DNA from: Planctomycetota bacterium
Lineage (GTDB): Bacteria; Planctomycetota; Planctomycetia; Pirellulales; Pirellulaceae
Length of the DNA stretch: 64,000 nucleotides
NCBI GenBank assembly: GCA_014381825.1
Contig: JACNKX010000038.1
Coordinates: 62,001 to 126,000 of the forward strand
Direction: 5' to 3'
Positions 53,756 through 62,770 of the stretch are shown in pieces (positions within the stretch are counted from its first letter, which is position 1; the number at the start of each line of letters is the position of its first letter). The position numbers and the translations under genes were made by a program. The notes below the pieces were generated by a model. The model searched no databases and was not told the DNA's origin. It was given only the letters and a program-made list of their open reading frames with translations.

Positions 53756-54321
53756 GACTTGAGTCCGAAGCACGCGTCGAAGCGGAGGTGAACTAGTAAA
53801 ACGGACGCTACAACTTAACGAATCTTGGTTGTGTGCGCCAAGCGAAAGGAGAGATGAGGACAGATAGAATCCATTGTAGTTCGTGTTTTGCAAACGCGGA
53901 CTTTCGTAGAGAAATCCGTACTAGACGACTCGTTTTCCACTCTCGCTGGGTCTTACTGTGGGCATGATTCTTGTGACAATAATCAACCGAACATCTTCAC
54001 CAATTCTCGTTGAGACTAGTTGGACAGCGCCACTTTTGGCATTCGACATGAGAAAACACAGGGAATTGAGTGAGCCTAATGGACGTTTCTCTTAGAGGCT
54101 GTGAGTAAATCGTTGGAGTCCAGGCTTTAGCCTGTCTGCGCGGGCTATCGCCCGTTAAAAAGCACGCTAAAGCGTGGACTCCAACAAATCGCATCAATTA
54201 GTTCACAGCCTCTTAGTGCATTTCGTAGGTGGATCTGCCAGTTCGTCTTGCAAACGTAAAAGGTCGAGTCGTACACGAAATCGTGGCGTGATGCCGTGAC
54301 AACAGTGGCCGCCCGCCGCGT
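53756..54321. other. Intergenic region with compound palindrome
   Basis: This is about 565 bp. The kinase-proximal part (53756-53893) is open in the kinase frame but does not look like a kinase leader. The rest holds the palindromic element at 54091-54216 and no other recognisable feature. Confidence 0.5.
54091..54216. repeat. Compound palindromic element (multi-hairpin)
   Basis: This is a 126-bp nested inverted repeat. The outer arms are 54091-54104 and 54203-54216 (14 bp, one mismatch). The inner arms GTTGGAGTCCA (54112-54122) and TGGACTCCAAC (54175-54185) match perfectly. Inside are three 14-nt hairpins of the same plan, each with a 5-bp stem and 4-nt loop: CAGGCTTTAGCCTG (54121), CGGGCTATCGCCCG (54141) and CACGCTAAAGCGTG (54163). 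As RNA or extruded DNA it would form a cloverleaf-like junction. I recall similar GTTGGAGTCCAGGCTTTAGCC runs scattered in planctomycete genomes, so it is probably a dispersed REP/MITE-like element with no transposase of its own. Confidence 0.85.
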
Positions 54322-55998
54322 CTACGAATTGACGTCGGGCTCGATCTTTGGTGGCCCAACGCTCGATAACAAGAGACTCACGACCAGACCCACGCTGAGG
54401 TTTACGAACAACGACGTGGGCCCAATCCATTGAAAGCTAATAGTCGGAAGTTGAGTACCGTACTCTAGGTACAGCACTCCTACCGCGGTCTCAATTGATA
54501 ACGATATTCCCATGCCGATGTACCATGCAACTCGGTCGCTGAACGTCCTACCCCACACTCTAAATCGAATCGTAAACACAATCGCAAATATCGAATCGAG
54601 AATGGCGACTAAGAGAAGTGCAAGAGGGGATGGTGAGAATGCGATTAGTATCGCCGTGGTCATACCACATAGCCAACCAATCCAAACGGCAGCTGGCTTA
54701 GAAAACGGTACGAAGAGCGCGAAGAAGAATAGCGAGAATATCATCGGCACCATCAAATTGACGGTCTTGTTTGTCACTTCTGTGATATTGCCGGGGATCT
54801 GACCAACGAACATGCTGCCTACGACCACCGCCGCTCCGATCCCGAAAGCCAATGATCGTGCGACAAAAAGGTGACCTCGCTCCGTTTCCGGCTTCTTGCC
54901 GAAACGGTCGAGGATGTCCGTCGTGACGACTGCGGTGATCGAGTTGACACCCGAATCGATGCTGGACATTGCGGCAGCAAACATCGCTGAAACGACCAGC
55001 CCCGAGATCCCCACCGGCAGGTGAAAGGCGATGAAGTGGGGAAACATCTTGTCGGCATCTGCTTTCAGATCCATGCCCTGCGGTAACGATTCGGGATGGG
55101 CTTCGAAGTACGCAAGCAATGCGAAGCCCACTAGACATAACGTACTCGCCACAACGGCAGAGACGATCATCTGTGTTCCGAACGATCGTCTAGCCGCCAC
55201 GGCATCTTGCGTCGACATGAATCGCTGTACGGATACTTGATCACCGCCGGCCGTGCAGACTTGCCAGACGAGAACGGTCAGGATGGCTCCCAATACGGTG
55301 ACACGCGTACTTGGATCGAAACTAAACAGCGGCTGCGTGTCCCAGTTGGATTGCCATTCCGTCGGAAACCATCCAAATCCGCCAAAGTCGATGGTAATCA
55401 TGACGATCACAAGGACGGCTCCACCGAACAAGAGAATCGTTTGCATCAAGTCAGTGATGACGACCGCTCGCAGCCCACCAAGCGAAGCGTAAGTCACCGA
55501 GACGAGCCCGGTCACCAGAACGACCGCCGGAATCCAGCTCTCGTCGACATCGATCATCACGGTCAGGGCCTTCGCGGTCAGATAGACGAGCAACGACATC
55601 CAAACCAACCGCAGACTCAAGAACATCACAACTCCGAGCATGCGGATGCTCACTCCCAACCGTGCTTCCAACAATTCGTAGGCGCTCGTAACACGATATC
55701 GCATGTAAACCGGCAGCAAGACGTAACCGACGATCAAGAACACGAGCGGCAAGGCCAATAGATTCGACATATAGACCGGGCCCTTGCCAAGGACTTCGCC
55801 GGGCATCGATAAGTAGGAGATCGTGCTAAGCAGTGTGGCGAACAGAGAAACGCCAATCAGCGCCGAGTTCATATTACCGCTGCCGACGAAATATTCTTTC
55901 GTGTCATTCTGGCGACGGCTGAAATACCAACCAAGCGCGAGCGTCGAGGATGCATAGATTACAACGATCAACCAATCGATCCACGTCAGACCACCCAT
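54322..55998 (-). CDS. Sodium:solute symporter (SSS family)
   Basis: This 558-residue polytopic protein belongs to the sodium:solute symporter family (SSF), which imports sugars, amino acids or other small solutes with sodium. It has about 13-14 hydrophobic segments. The first is DWLIVVIYASSTLALGWYF followed by the charged RRQNDTKEYFVG loop that is typical of the family. Next come TLLSTISYLSMPGEVLGKGP, the sodium-site region SIDSGVNSITAVVTTDI, and the conserved GGDQVSVQRFMSTQD. The ATG at 55998 is preceded by aggag at good spacing. A ROK sugar kinase gene lies just upstream on the same strand (142 bp), so sugar uptake followed by phosphorylation is a reasonable reading. Confidence 0.92.
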   Translation of the reverse strand: MGGLTWIDWLIVVIYASSTLALGWYFSRRQNDTKEYFVGSGNMNSALIGVSLFATLLSTISYLSMPGEVLGKGPVYMSNLLALPLVFLIVGYVLLPVYMRYRVTSAYELLEARLGVSIRMLGVVMFLSLRLVWMSLLVYLTAKALTVMIDVDESWIPAVVLVTGLVSVTYASLGGLRAVVITDLMQTILLFGGAVLVIVMITIDFGGFGWFPTEWQSNWDTQPLFSFDPSTRVTVLGAILTVLVWQVCTAGGDQVSVQRFMSTQDAVAARRSFGTQMIVSAVVASTLCLVGFALLAYFEAHPESLPQGMDLKADADKMFPHFIAFHLPVGISGLVVSAMFAAAMSSIDSGVNSITAVVTTDILDRFGKKPETERGHLFVARSLAFGIGAAVVVGSMFVGQIPGNITEVTNKTVNLMVPMIFSLFFFALFVPFSKPAAVWIGWLCGMTTAILIAFSPSPLALLLVAILDSIFAIVFTIRFRVWGRTFSDRVAWYIGMGISLSIETAVGVLYLEYGTQLPTISFQWIGPTSLFVNLSVGLVVSLLLSSVGPPKIEPDVNS

Positions 55999-56140
55999 CC
56001 TTCACACTCCTGATTTGGTCGCGGCGCACCGGAAAAGCTTAGGCTGCACAGCTTAAGGGCGCTCACGCCAGAAGGCAACCAACCTGACACTCTGCAGAAA
56101 AGCGCGAGGCTTCGTGCGCCGACACTCTACAACTGCGGCC

Positions 56141-57175
56141 CTACTGATCAATCCGCTGATACATGGTTCGTCCGATACCAGCGGCACCGATGTAGCCCGC
56201 GTGTCCACCAAGAATGGCGTAGTCGATGGTTACTGAATCGCGAACGACGTGATAGGCACGAGCCTGAAACTCTTCTCGAACCCGATCGAGAAACATGCGG
56301 CCCGTTGCGGTGGCAGTGCCGCCGAAATTCATGGCGCCGCCGAGTATAATGGCTTCCGGATCGACCGCATGGACGACGCTAACGATTCCGACTCCGAGCA
56401 GCCGAGCGGTTTCAATGATCACCTCATGCGCAAGCTCGTCCCCCTGCTCTGCCTCTTCGAAAAGCATTAGTGAAGTAAGCTCTTCGCCCTTGGCAATGCG
56501 GCCAGACAAACTGCTCATGTGCCCAGAAGCAAGCAAATCGCTGGCTCGCGCGGCGACCGCCGGTGCGCTGGCGTAGGCTTCGAGTTGACCCTGTCCGCCC
56601 CCCCACACACAAAGCCGCGCCTCGAGGCTCGAATCAACAATAATGTGCCCTAGTTCCGATCCGAAACTGTGTGTACCGTCGAGCGAAACGCCATCTAAAA
56701 TGATTCCGCCGCCAACGCCCGTTCCAAGCGTGAACATGACCATGCTGTTGAACTGCCGCCCACTGCCCACCCAATACTCGCCGTAGGCTGCCGCATTGGC
56801 ATCGTTGGCAAAACCAACTGGTTTACCGCATAACTCGCCCAGGCAATCTCTCAAGGGAAAGTATCGCCAGCTCGGCATGTTAGGTGGCTCAAGGATTAAC
56901 CCCTGCGGAATATCCATCGAGCCGGGTGTTCCGAGCCCGACGGCCGCGACATCGTCAAACGTCAACTGCGACTCGGATAATAGCGCAGCGATCGCTACTT
57001 GGCTCCGCTGCATTGCCGCTTCCGCGCCACACTCCTCTTCCGTCGGAATCGATGTGCGAGCGATAGAGTTCCCATTATCATCGACGACGCCGATCTTTAT
57101 GTTCGTTCCCCCAACGTCAACGCCGATGAAGAAAGGGGCGACCGCCTGCTCACGCTGAATCCGTTCACTCGTCAT
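56141..57175 (-). CDS. ROK-family sugar kinase/glucokinase
   Basis: This 344-residue ROK-family protein probably phosphorylates glucose or a related hexose with ATP. It has the N-terminal phosphate-binding motif FFIGVDVGGTNIKIGVVDD, a second ATP-site motif FTLGTGVGGGIILDG, and the substrate-site LGHIIVD. The usual zinc signature CxCGxxGCxE is degenerate here: the segment reads CVWGGGQGQLEAYAS, keeping the first Cys and the Glu but losing the other two Cys. It is therefore unlikely to bind zinc in the normal way. There is no DNA-binding helix-turn-helix at the N-terminus, so it is a kinase and not a repressor. The start is ATG at 57175. It is followed by the symporter and preceded by tsaE on the same strand. 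Confidence 0.9.
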   Translation of the reverse strand: MTSERIQREQAVAPFFIGVDVGGTNIKIGVVDDNGNSIARTSIPTEEECGAEAAMQRSQVAIAALLSESQLTFDDVAAVGLGTPGSMDIPQGLILEPPNMPSWRYFPLRDCLGELCGKPVGFANDANAAAYGEYWVGSGRQFNSMVMFTLGTGVGGGIILDGVSLDGTHSFGSELGHIIVDSSLEARLCVWGGGQGQLEAYASAPAVAARASDLLASGHMSSLSGRIAKGEELTSLMLFEEAEQGDELAHEVIIETARLLGVGIVSVVHAVDPEAIILGGAMNFGGTATATGRMFLDRVREEFQARAYHVVRDSVTIDYAILGGHAGYIGAAGIGRTMYQRIDQ

Positions 57176-57268
57176 CTTGTCGTCGCTGTCTACAGAGGGC
57201 TACAGAGGGGAAAGCTCTTGAGTATAGGAACTCGCCGCCCTAGCAACAATCCGCGGCACAGATGCGGT

Positions 57269-57751
57269 TTAGCTGTCGATCTGGCGACGGAGTTCGTCAC
57301 ACAGTTGTGGTGCACAATCGCCGATAACCGAACAGTGAAACGCACGTTCGGTGTCTCCCAAAACTTCGATCTGGATCTCAACCCGCTCTGGAGGTAAGCA
57401 ATTGCGGACCAGTTCGCCCCATTCGACAATCGTAATTCCATCGGACTCAAACATCTCGTCCACGCCGAGTTCGAGAAACTCGTCATCGTCGCGGACCCGA
57501 TAGGCGTCGAGGTGATTGAACCGACGCGCAGCCGCATAATGGTGGCAAAGAACGAACGTCGGGCTAACTACATCTGCTCTATTCACTCCGCAGGCTGCTG
57601 CGACCGCTTGGACAAGTCTCGTCTTGCCTGCCCCAAGTGTGCCGGACAAGCAAACGGTTGTTCCGTCTGGCAGCAGTTGGGCGAGCGCAGCACCAAATCG
57701 ATCGGTGTCTGCGAGACAGGCTGCGCGAAACGTGAAGTGATCTGAGGCCAT
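57269..57751 (-). CDS. tsaE: tRNA t6A biosynthesis ATPase TsaE
   Basis: This 160-residue protein is the ATPase that works with TsaD and TsaB in making N6-threonylcarbamoyladenosine at position 37 of ANN-reading tRNAs. It has a Walker A motif GTLGAGKT (residues 37-44), the family segment SPTFVLCHHY, HLDAYRV, and VEWGE near the end. The length is normal. The ATG at 57751 overlaps the thiL stop by one base (TGATG), so translation is probably coupled. Such fusions of unrelated housekeeping genes in one transcript are common. Confidence 0.93.
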   Translation of the reverse strand: MASDHFTFRAACLADTDRFGAALAQLLPDGTTVCLSGTLGAGKTRLVQAVAAACGVNRADVVSPTFVLCHHYAAARRFNHLDAYRVRDDDEFLELGVDEMFESDGITIVEWGELVRNCLPPERVEIQIEVLGDTERAFHCSVIGDCAPQLCDELRRQIDS

Positions 57752-58665
57752 CAGTGTTCGTATCCGCGCGGGGTAAGGGGCTGGCGATCACCTTTGTCGC
57801 TCCGAATCCAAAGTCCTTGCGGGACAACGAACTCTCCGATCTTTGTCACAGGAACGCCTATCGATTGATCTGCGAGTACTTGGGAAGCCGACGCGGAATC
57901 CACCGCAAGAATCAACTCAAAATCCTCTCCGTCACTGAGCGCGTGATCAAGTGGTGAGCCCGCGTCTGGCCTCTCTTCCGCCAGTCGACGCGCGTCGTCC
58001 GAGATCGGCACAGCCGAGCCGTCAATTACTGCACCGCACCCGCTCTCACCAGCCAGCCGACTTAAGTCGAGCGATAGGCCGTCGCTTACATCCATCGCTG
58101 CGTGCAGGTTGTAACGCTCGTGCAGAGTCAACGCCTCGCGGACGCGTGGTGTAAAATCAAAGTGCCGACCAAGGATGCTGCCACCAAACTCACCCGTCGC
58201 CAAAATGGCGTCACCTGCTCGCGCGCCGCTTCGTTTCAGGACGCCGCCTGCTGTCGGTTCTCCGATCGCGGTCACGCTGATCGCCAGAGGATGTCTCCAT
58301 ATGTTGGTGTCACCGCCGGCCAATGCCACGCCAAACTCGGCAGCCAATTCCAACAAACCTTCGTAGATCGCTTTCGGTAAGTCGACCGCAGCATCATTTG
58401 GCACCGCAATCGACACGATCGCGGCAACAGGCTCGGCAGCCATCGCCGCGAGGTCACTCAGGTTCACCGCGAGAGCCTTCCGTCCGACCCGTCTAGGATC
58501 ACACTCGCTCAACACAAAGTCGACTCCGTCCATCAGCATGTCACTCGTTACGACACAGTGCTGTGATGGCAACGACAGAACGGCGGCATCGTCCCCGATT
58601 CCCAAGTCAAGTCGCGGGTGCGACGGCACTCGATTACGGAGCCAGGGGACGAATTCGGATTCCAT
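57751..58665 (-). CDS. thiL: Thiamine-monophosphate kinase ThiL
   Basis: This 304-residue enzyme phosphorylates thiamine monophosphate to the diphosphate (the coenzyme) with ATP. Metal and substrate motifs of the PurM/ThiL fold are visible: GIGDDAAVL, TSDMLMDGVDF, AVNLSDLAAMAAEP, ALAGGDTN, and AMDVSDGLSLDLSRLA. The ATG at 58665 has ggag six bases upstream and gives the expected length. A start at 58809 would add 48 unconserved residues rich in Cys and Arg. It lies 109 bp downstream of the HtrA gene and is coupled to tsaE. Confidence 0.95.
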   Translation of the reverse strand: MESEFVPWLRNRVPSHPRLDLGIGDDAAVLSLPSQHCVVTSDMLMDGVDFVLSECDPRRVGRKALAVNLSDLAAMAAEPVAAIVSIAVPNDAAVDLPKAIYEGLLELAAEFGVALAGGDTNIWRHPLAISVTAIGEPTAGGVLKRSGARAGDAILATGEFGGSILGRHFDFTPRVREALTLHERYNLHAAMDVSDGLSLDLSRLAGESGCGAVIDGSAVPISDDARRLAEERPDAGSPLDHALSDGEDFELILAVDSASASQVLADQSIGVPVTKIGEFVVPQGLWIRSDKGDRQPLTPRGYEH

Positions 58666-58774
58666 GCCAACTCCGCGGCAGCAAATGTTGATCGGAGGCA
58701 ACCACTGTCGACAATCAGCATACCAGGGTCGCTGCCGAGCGGCAGGCCAGAGGCGATGCGTGTTCCGAGCGTGC

Positions 58775-60121
58775 TCAGCGAGTCCGCATTGAAACCTGCA
58801 AGTGGCCAAAGAGCGTTTCGCCAGCCCGGAGAACGTAGAATTTCACCGGGTCGCTAGACCGGACGGCGTCGCTTTCGAGGATGAAGGCAACATTGTCCAT
58901 GGACACTGTTTCCCACTTGTGCATACCAACCAGAATGTCGCCATAGCGGATGCCTTGCTTCGCAGCAGGACTGTCTGGACGCACGCCAATCACCTTCAAG
59001 CCACCGCGATAGCGAGTGTTAATGCGTCGAAACGTGCCACTGGCGGTTGGTGTCAGACGGATGCCGAACACATCCCAAGCTAACTCAGAAACGGACCGCT
59101 CAGAGACGGTCGGAGTCCCCAAGACAACCTGGAGGTTACGAGGCTCACCACCGCGACGAACGGTCACTATGAGTTCGTCACCGCCGCGTTTGTCGAGCAA
59201 GGTACGTTCGAAGTCGAGCGATCGACTGACCGAAGTGCCTGCCACGCTCAGAACTACGTCTCCCGGCAGCAAGCCTGCATTATCGGCCGCGCTTCCCGCG
59301 GCGACGGCGGTCACGAGGTACTCGCTTTTGTTGGGGCTGGCGAGCGTCTTGCCAGCGACGCCATGACTTACCGACTTAAGTACTTCCGCATCGAGCAGTC
59401 TCGCTGCGATATCTAAAGCGCGGTCGATCGGTACAGCAAACCCAATCCCTTGCGCTCCGACTCGAACGGCGACATTGATGCCGATCATGTCCCCGTCGAT
59501 GTTCAACAAGGGGCCACCCGAGTTGCCGGGATTGATGCTGGCATCTGTTTGGATCAGATCGGCGTACTCTTGTCCTTCACCGACTTCGACGGTGCGATGC
59601 AAGGCGCTGACGATTCCGCGAGTTACGGTGTGTTCGTAACCATACGCGTTTCCGATGGCGATAACATCTTCGCCGGTCATGAGGTCGCTTGACGTTCCGA
59701 TGGTCATTGTTTGCATCGGTTGCGTGGTCTCGATCTTAATGAGCGCCAAATCTGTCGATGGGTCGTTCGCTACGAGCCTTGCAACAAGTGTCTCGCCGGT
59801 GGAAGTTGATACTTGAACTCGCTTGACGCCATCCACAACGTGGAAGTTTGTCACGATATAGCCTCGCGGATCGATGACGATCCCGGTACCCATACCGTTG
59901 ACTTGCTTGAAGGCACCGACTTCTTCCTCGGCGGCGACGGTCTTACGACCGTGGATGTTGACAACCGATGACTCGGCATTTGCCACCGCTTGAACGATGG
60001 CGCTGCGCCGCAGCGAAGTTGCAAGAGCCGATGACGTTGCGGCAAGGGAAAGGCCAGCGACCAGCGTGGCAACCAGCAACCTGACCGAAAGACGCCGAGG
60101 ACAAAACACAAGATGAGGCAT
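58775..60121 (-). CDS. HtrA/Deg-family serine protease with two PDZ domains
   Basis: This 448-residue periplasmic protease/chaperone is of the HtrA (Deg) family. An N-terminal signal peptide (LSVRLLVATLVAGLSLAATS) is followed by a trypsin-like domain with an intact triad: His94 (TNFHVV), Asp124 (STDLALIK) and Ser201 (PGNSGGPL). A first PDZ domain (about 255-350, AGLLPGDVVLSVAGTSVSRS) and a second (about 355-445, DSPAAKQGIRYGDILVGMHK) follow. It should degrade or refold damaged envelope proteins. The ATG at 60121 is the only start that keeps the signal peptide. It is a single gene or the head of the thiL-tsaE transcript. Confidence 0.94.
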   Translation of the reverse strand: MPHLVFCPRRLSVRLLVATLVAGLSLAATSSALATSLRRSAIVQAVANAESSVVNIHGRKTVAAEEEVGAFKQVNGMGTGIVIDPRGYIVTNFHVVDGVKRVQVSTSTGETLVARLVANDPSTDLALIKIETTQPMQTMTIGTSSDLMTGEDVIAIGNAYGYEHTVTRGIVSALHRTVEVGEGQEYADLIQTDASINPGNSGGPLLNIDGDMIGINVAVRVGAQGIGFAVPIDRALDIAARLLDAEVLKSVSHGVAGKTLASPNKSEYLVTAVAAGSAADNAGLLPGDVVLSVAGTSVSRSLDFERTLLDKRGGDELIVTVRRGGEPRNLQVVLGTPTVSERSVSELAWDVFGIRLTPTASGTFRRINTRYRGGLKVIGVRPDSPAAKQGIRYGDILVGMHKWETVSMDNVAFILESDAVRSSDPVKFYVLRAGETLFGHLQVSMRTR

Positions 60122-60371
60122 GCGAGGCTCGTCAGGGTTGATCTATGCCGACCGATCCGTTTGTTGGACCGTGACGGTGGAACTAGGTGCGCGGGAAACT
60201 CCTGTTCGATGTATCCGAAGGGTTAGATCGGCGGATGGTGTCGGCCACCTGTAGACGCCCCCCTGGAGAACGCAGTGTCGTCCTACATTGCCGATATTGA
60301 CGCAAAGCTAGGGGCTTTGGGGACCAGAGGTCGTTGGAATTCACATCGTGCGGAGAGGGCGGCGTACTGTG

Positions 60372-62576
60372 TCAGTCCGCGCAGACAAGCCGCCAGCAGC
60401 GATGAATCCGCCGGTTCCGAAAGTCCTCGGGAACGGTCCGCTTGCTGATTTCATGGATCTGGTTGACGGAGAGACTCGCTTCATCAAGCTTGAATCGTCG
60501 AAAGTTCGTCGAGAAGTAGATGATTCCCCCCGGAGCCATCAGTCGGATGACGCCGGAAAGAAGTCCGACATGGTCTCGTTGAATATCCCAGTCCTCCTCG
60601 GTCCGCTTGCTGTTCGAGAACGTAGGGGGATCGACCACGGCTAGATCATACTTCTCTGCCCTACCCGGATCTCGCAAAAAGCCACGGGCGTCGTTTCGTA
60701 AATAGCGGTGCTGCGGACCATCGAAACCATTGGTCAGCATATTGCGTTCTGCCCACTCCAGGTAGTTTCGCGTCCAATCCACCGTCGTGGTTCGGGCAGC
60801 GCCTCCGCTTGCAGCATAAACTGAGAACGCACCCGTATAGGCGAACAAGTTCAGGAAGTTCGTACCCGCAGCCTCTTCGCGAACCATCGAGCGCGCTATT
60901 CGATGATCGAGAAACAGTCCGGTGTCGACGTAGTCGGACAGGTTCACAATGAACTGAAGATCTCCTTCGTTCACTTTGATTTCGTACTCACGACGGGCGA
61001 GGTGTTCGTGTTGCTTCGTACCGCGTTGCCGCTCGCGCCGTTTAAAGAAGATCTTTTCGCGAGCGACGTCAAGGGACTCGCCCGCAGTTTGTACCATCAG
61101 GTCAAGCCAATCAGCGTGTTGGCCAAGGTCACGTTCGTGGGGGCGTTCATACTCGGTAATATGCAAGTGATCTTCATAGCGATCGACGATCAGAGGAATT
61201 TCAGGGATGTCGCGTTCGTAAATTCGATAACAAGTAATCCCCTGCTTTGTTGGCCAGCGTCGAAAATGCCGCGCTCGCTTCTTCAGGCGACTACGAAACA
61301 GTTCCGCTTGCTCACGTCCTTTGTCGGTGATGCCACCAAAAACTGGCGACGCGATGGCCTTTCGACGTAGTACTTCACGAACCGTCGCTGTTGTTTCGGT
61401 CTCCACCGCCGAAGATTCTTTTGTCTGGTCAACATCACGTCCTACGTCTGGCCGCGGGCCATGGAACTGATAGTAAGTACACTCGATTCGTCCGTTGTAC
61501 AACTTACGTCGCCGATCAGCGGGTCGTTGGATGAGTGACTCGAAGTCTGGATACGACGTGATAATGAAGTGCGACCACGTCGGCAGGGTGCGAAGCACCT
61601 CGGGCATCGACTGATACAATTCTCGCCATTCTCGCTGTTCGCCAATCCGTTCTCCGTAAGGAGGATTAGTAACCAGGCAGCCGTACTTTCGCTGTGTGGC
61701 GAGTGATGCGAACGAACGACGCTGGAAATGCACATGTTCGGCGACGCCCGCGCGTTCGGCGTTTTGTCGGGCTGCGTAAAGCGCGTGTTGGTCAATATCG
61801 GTTCCGACCAACCGCTCCTCGAAGGGTGGTAACTTCAAGTCGCTCGCCTCCTGCCTGGCATCCAGCCAGAGTTGATCGGCGAGCTGCGGCCAGCTTTCTG
61901 CAGGAAAACTTCGAGCCATCCCAGGAGCGATGTTTCGGCCGATCAATGCCGCTTCGATGGCGAGCGTGCCGCTGCCGCAAAACGGATCGAGGAACGGTCG
62001 GTCCCGATTCCAGAAACTCAATTGGATCATAGCAGCAGCCATCGTCTCTTTGATGGGAGCTTCAGCCGCTTGCAGTCGATAGCCGCGCTTGTGCAGGCTG
62101 GGCCCGGTGGTGTCGATCGTCAACGTCGCCTGGTCGTTCAATAAAGCGATCTCAACTTTGTAAATCGCTCCCGTTTCGGGCAACGTCTCGACGTCGTATG
62201 CGGCGCGCAGGCTTTCGACGATCGCTTTCTTCGTGGCTCGCTGACATGCCGGGACACTCGTTAGCTGCGATTTCAACGAGCGACCGATCACCGGGAACTG
62301 GCCATCTTTGGGAATCCAGCTTGCCCAGGGTAACGCCTTTGTCGTCTCGAACAGTGCATCGAAATCAGCCGCCTCAAAACTTGCGACTTGGACGAGAACG
62401 CGATCAGCGGTTCTCAGCCACAGATTCGCGCGGCAGATCGCTGACGCGTCTCCGCAGAAGTGAATTCTCCCCGGATCACCGATCCGAGCTTCGTAGCCGA
62501 GTACTGCCAACTCTCGTTTGACGACAGCTTCGAGTCCGAACGCGGTGGTGGCAATTAGGTCGAAATGATCGTTCAT
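60372..62576 (-). CDS. rlmL: Bifunctional 23S rRNA methyltransferase RlmKL
   Basis: This 734-residue enzyme joins two methyltransferases that make m2G2445 (RlmL part) and m7G2069 (RlmK part) in 23S rRNA of E. coli. The N-terminal THUMP domain (FDLIATTAFGLEAVVKRELA) leads into a UPF0020-type domain with DPFCGSGTLAIEAAL and the catalytic NPPYGERIG. The C-terminal RlmK/RlmI-like half has NLFAYTGAFSVYAASGG, the SAM motif, and VVDPPTFSNSK. The ATG at 62576 begins the canonical MNDHFDLIA. ATG at 62621 would add 15 unconserved residues. The length is a little above the roughly 700 residues of the E. coli protein. It is transcribed leftward, 250 bp before htrA. Confidence 0.95.
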   Translation of the reverse strand: MNDHFDLIATTAFGLEAVVKRELAVLGYEARIGDPGRIHFCGDASAICRANLWLRTADRVLVQVASFEAADFDALFETTKALPWASWIPKDGQFPVIGRSLKSQLTSVPACQRATKKAIVESLRAAYDVETLPETGAIYKVEIALLNDQATLTIDTTGPSLHKRGYRLQAAEAPIKETMAAAMIQLSFWNRDRPFLDPFCGSGTLAIEAALIGRNIAPGMARSFPAESWPQLADQLWLDARQEASDLKLPPFEERLVGTDIDQHALYAARQNAERAGVAEHVHFQRRSFASLATQRKYGCLVTNPPYGERIGEQREWRELYQSMPEVLRTLPTWSHFIITSYPDFESLIQRPADRRRKLYNGRIECTYYQFHGPRPDVGRDVDQTKESSAVETETTATVREVLRRKAIASPVFGGITDKGREQAELFRSRLKKRARHFRRWPTKQGITCYRIYERDIPEIPLIVDRYEDHLHITEYERPHERDLGQHADWLDLMVQTAGESLDVAREKIFFKRRERQRGTKQHEHLARREYEIKVNEGDLQFIVNLSDYVDTGLFLDHRIARSMVREEAAGTNFLNLFAYTGAFSVYAASGGAARTTTVDWTRNYLEWAERNMLTNGFDGPQHRYLRNDARGFLRDPGRAEKYDLAVVDPPTFSNSKRTEEDWDIQRDHVGLLSGVIRLMAPGGIIYFSTNFRRFKLDEASLSVNQIHEISKRTVPEDFRNRRIHRCWRLVCAD

Positions 62577-62770
62577 TGGACACGCATTTGAGGGAGCGAC
62601 GACAGACTCGACGCTGTGCATAGATGGCTGACATCACCGTATCGTTGTTCCCCGACCACGTACATGCCCGTATGTGTCAGTTTCATCACGATCTGCAAAA
62701 GTCTTGAAGCGAAACACGTCGCATGGCAAGATAACTACTCGGAGCTACTGGAAATGATTTGAGGATCGCT

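Noticed and set aside
53756-53893. N-terminal extension of the Ser/Thr kinase from the TTG at 53893
   Set aside because: No ribosome site is present, the residues do not resemble kinase leaders, and the conserved module begins right after the GTG at 53755.
60348-60644. Plus-strand 98-codon frame near the end of rlmL
   Set aside because: It is mostly antisense to the conserved C-terminal end of RlmKL and has no homology-like features.
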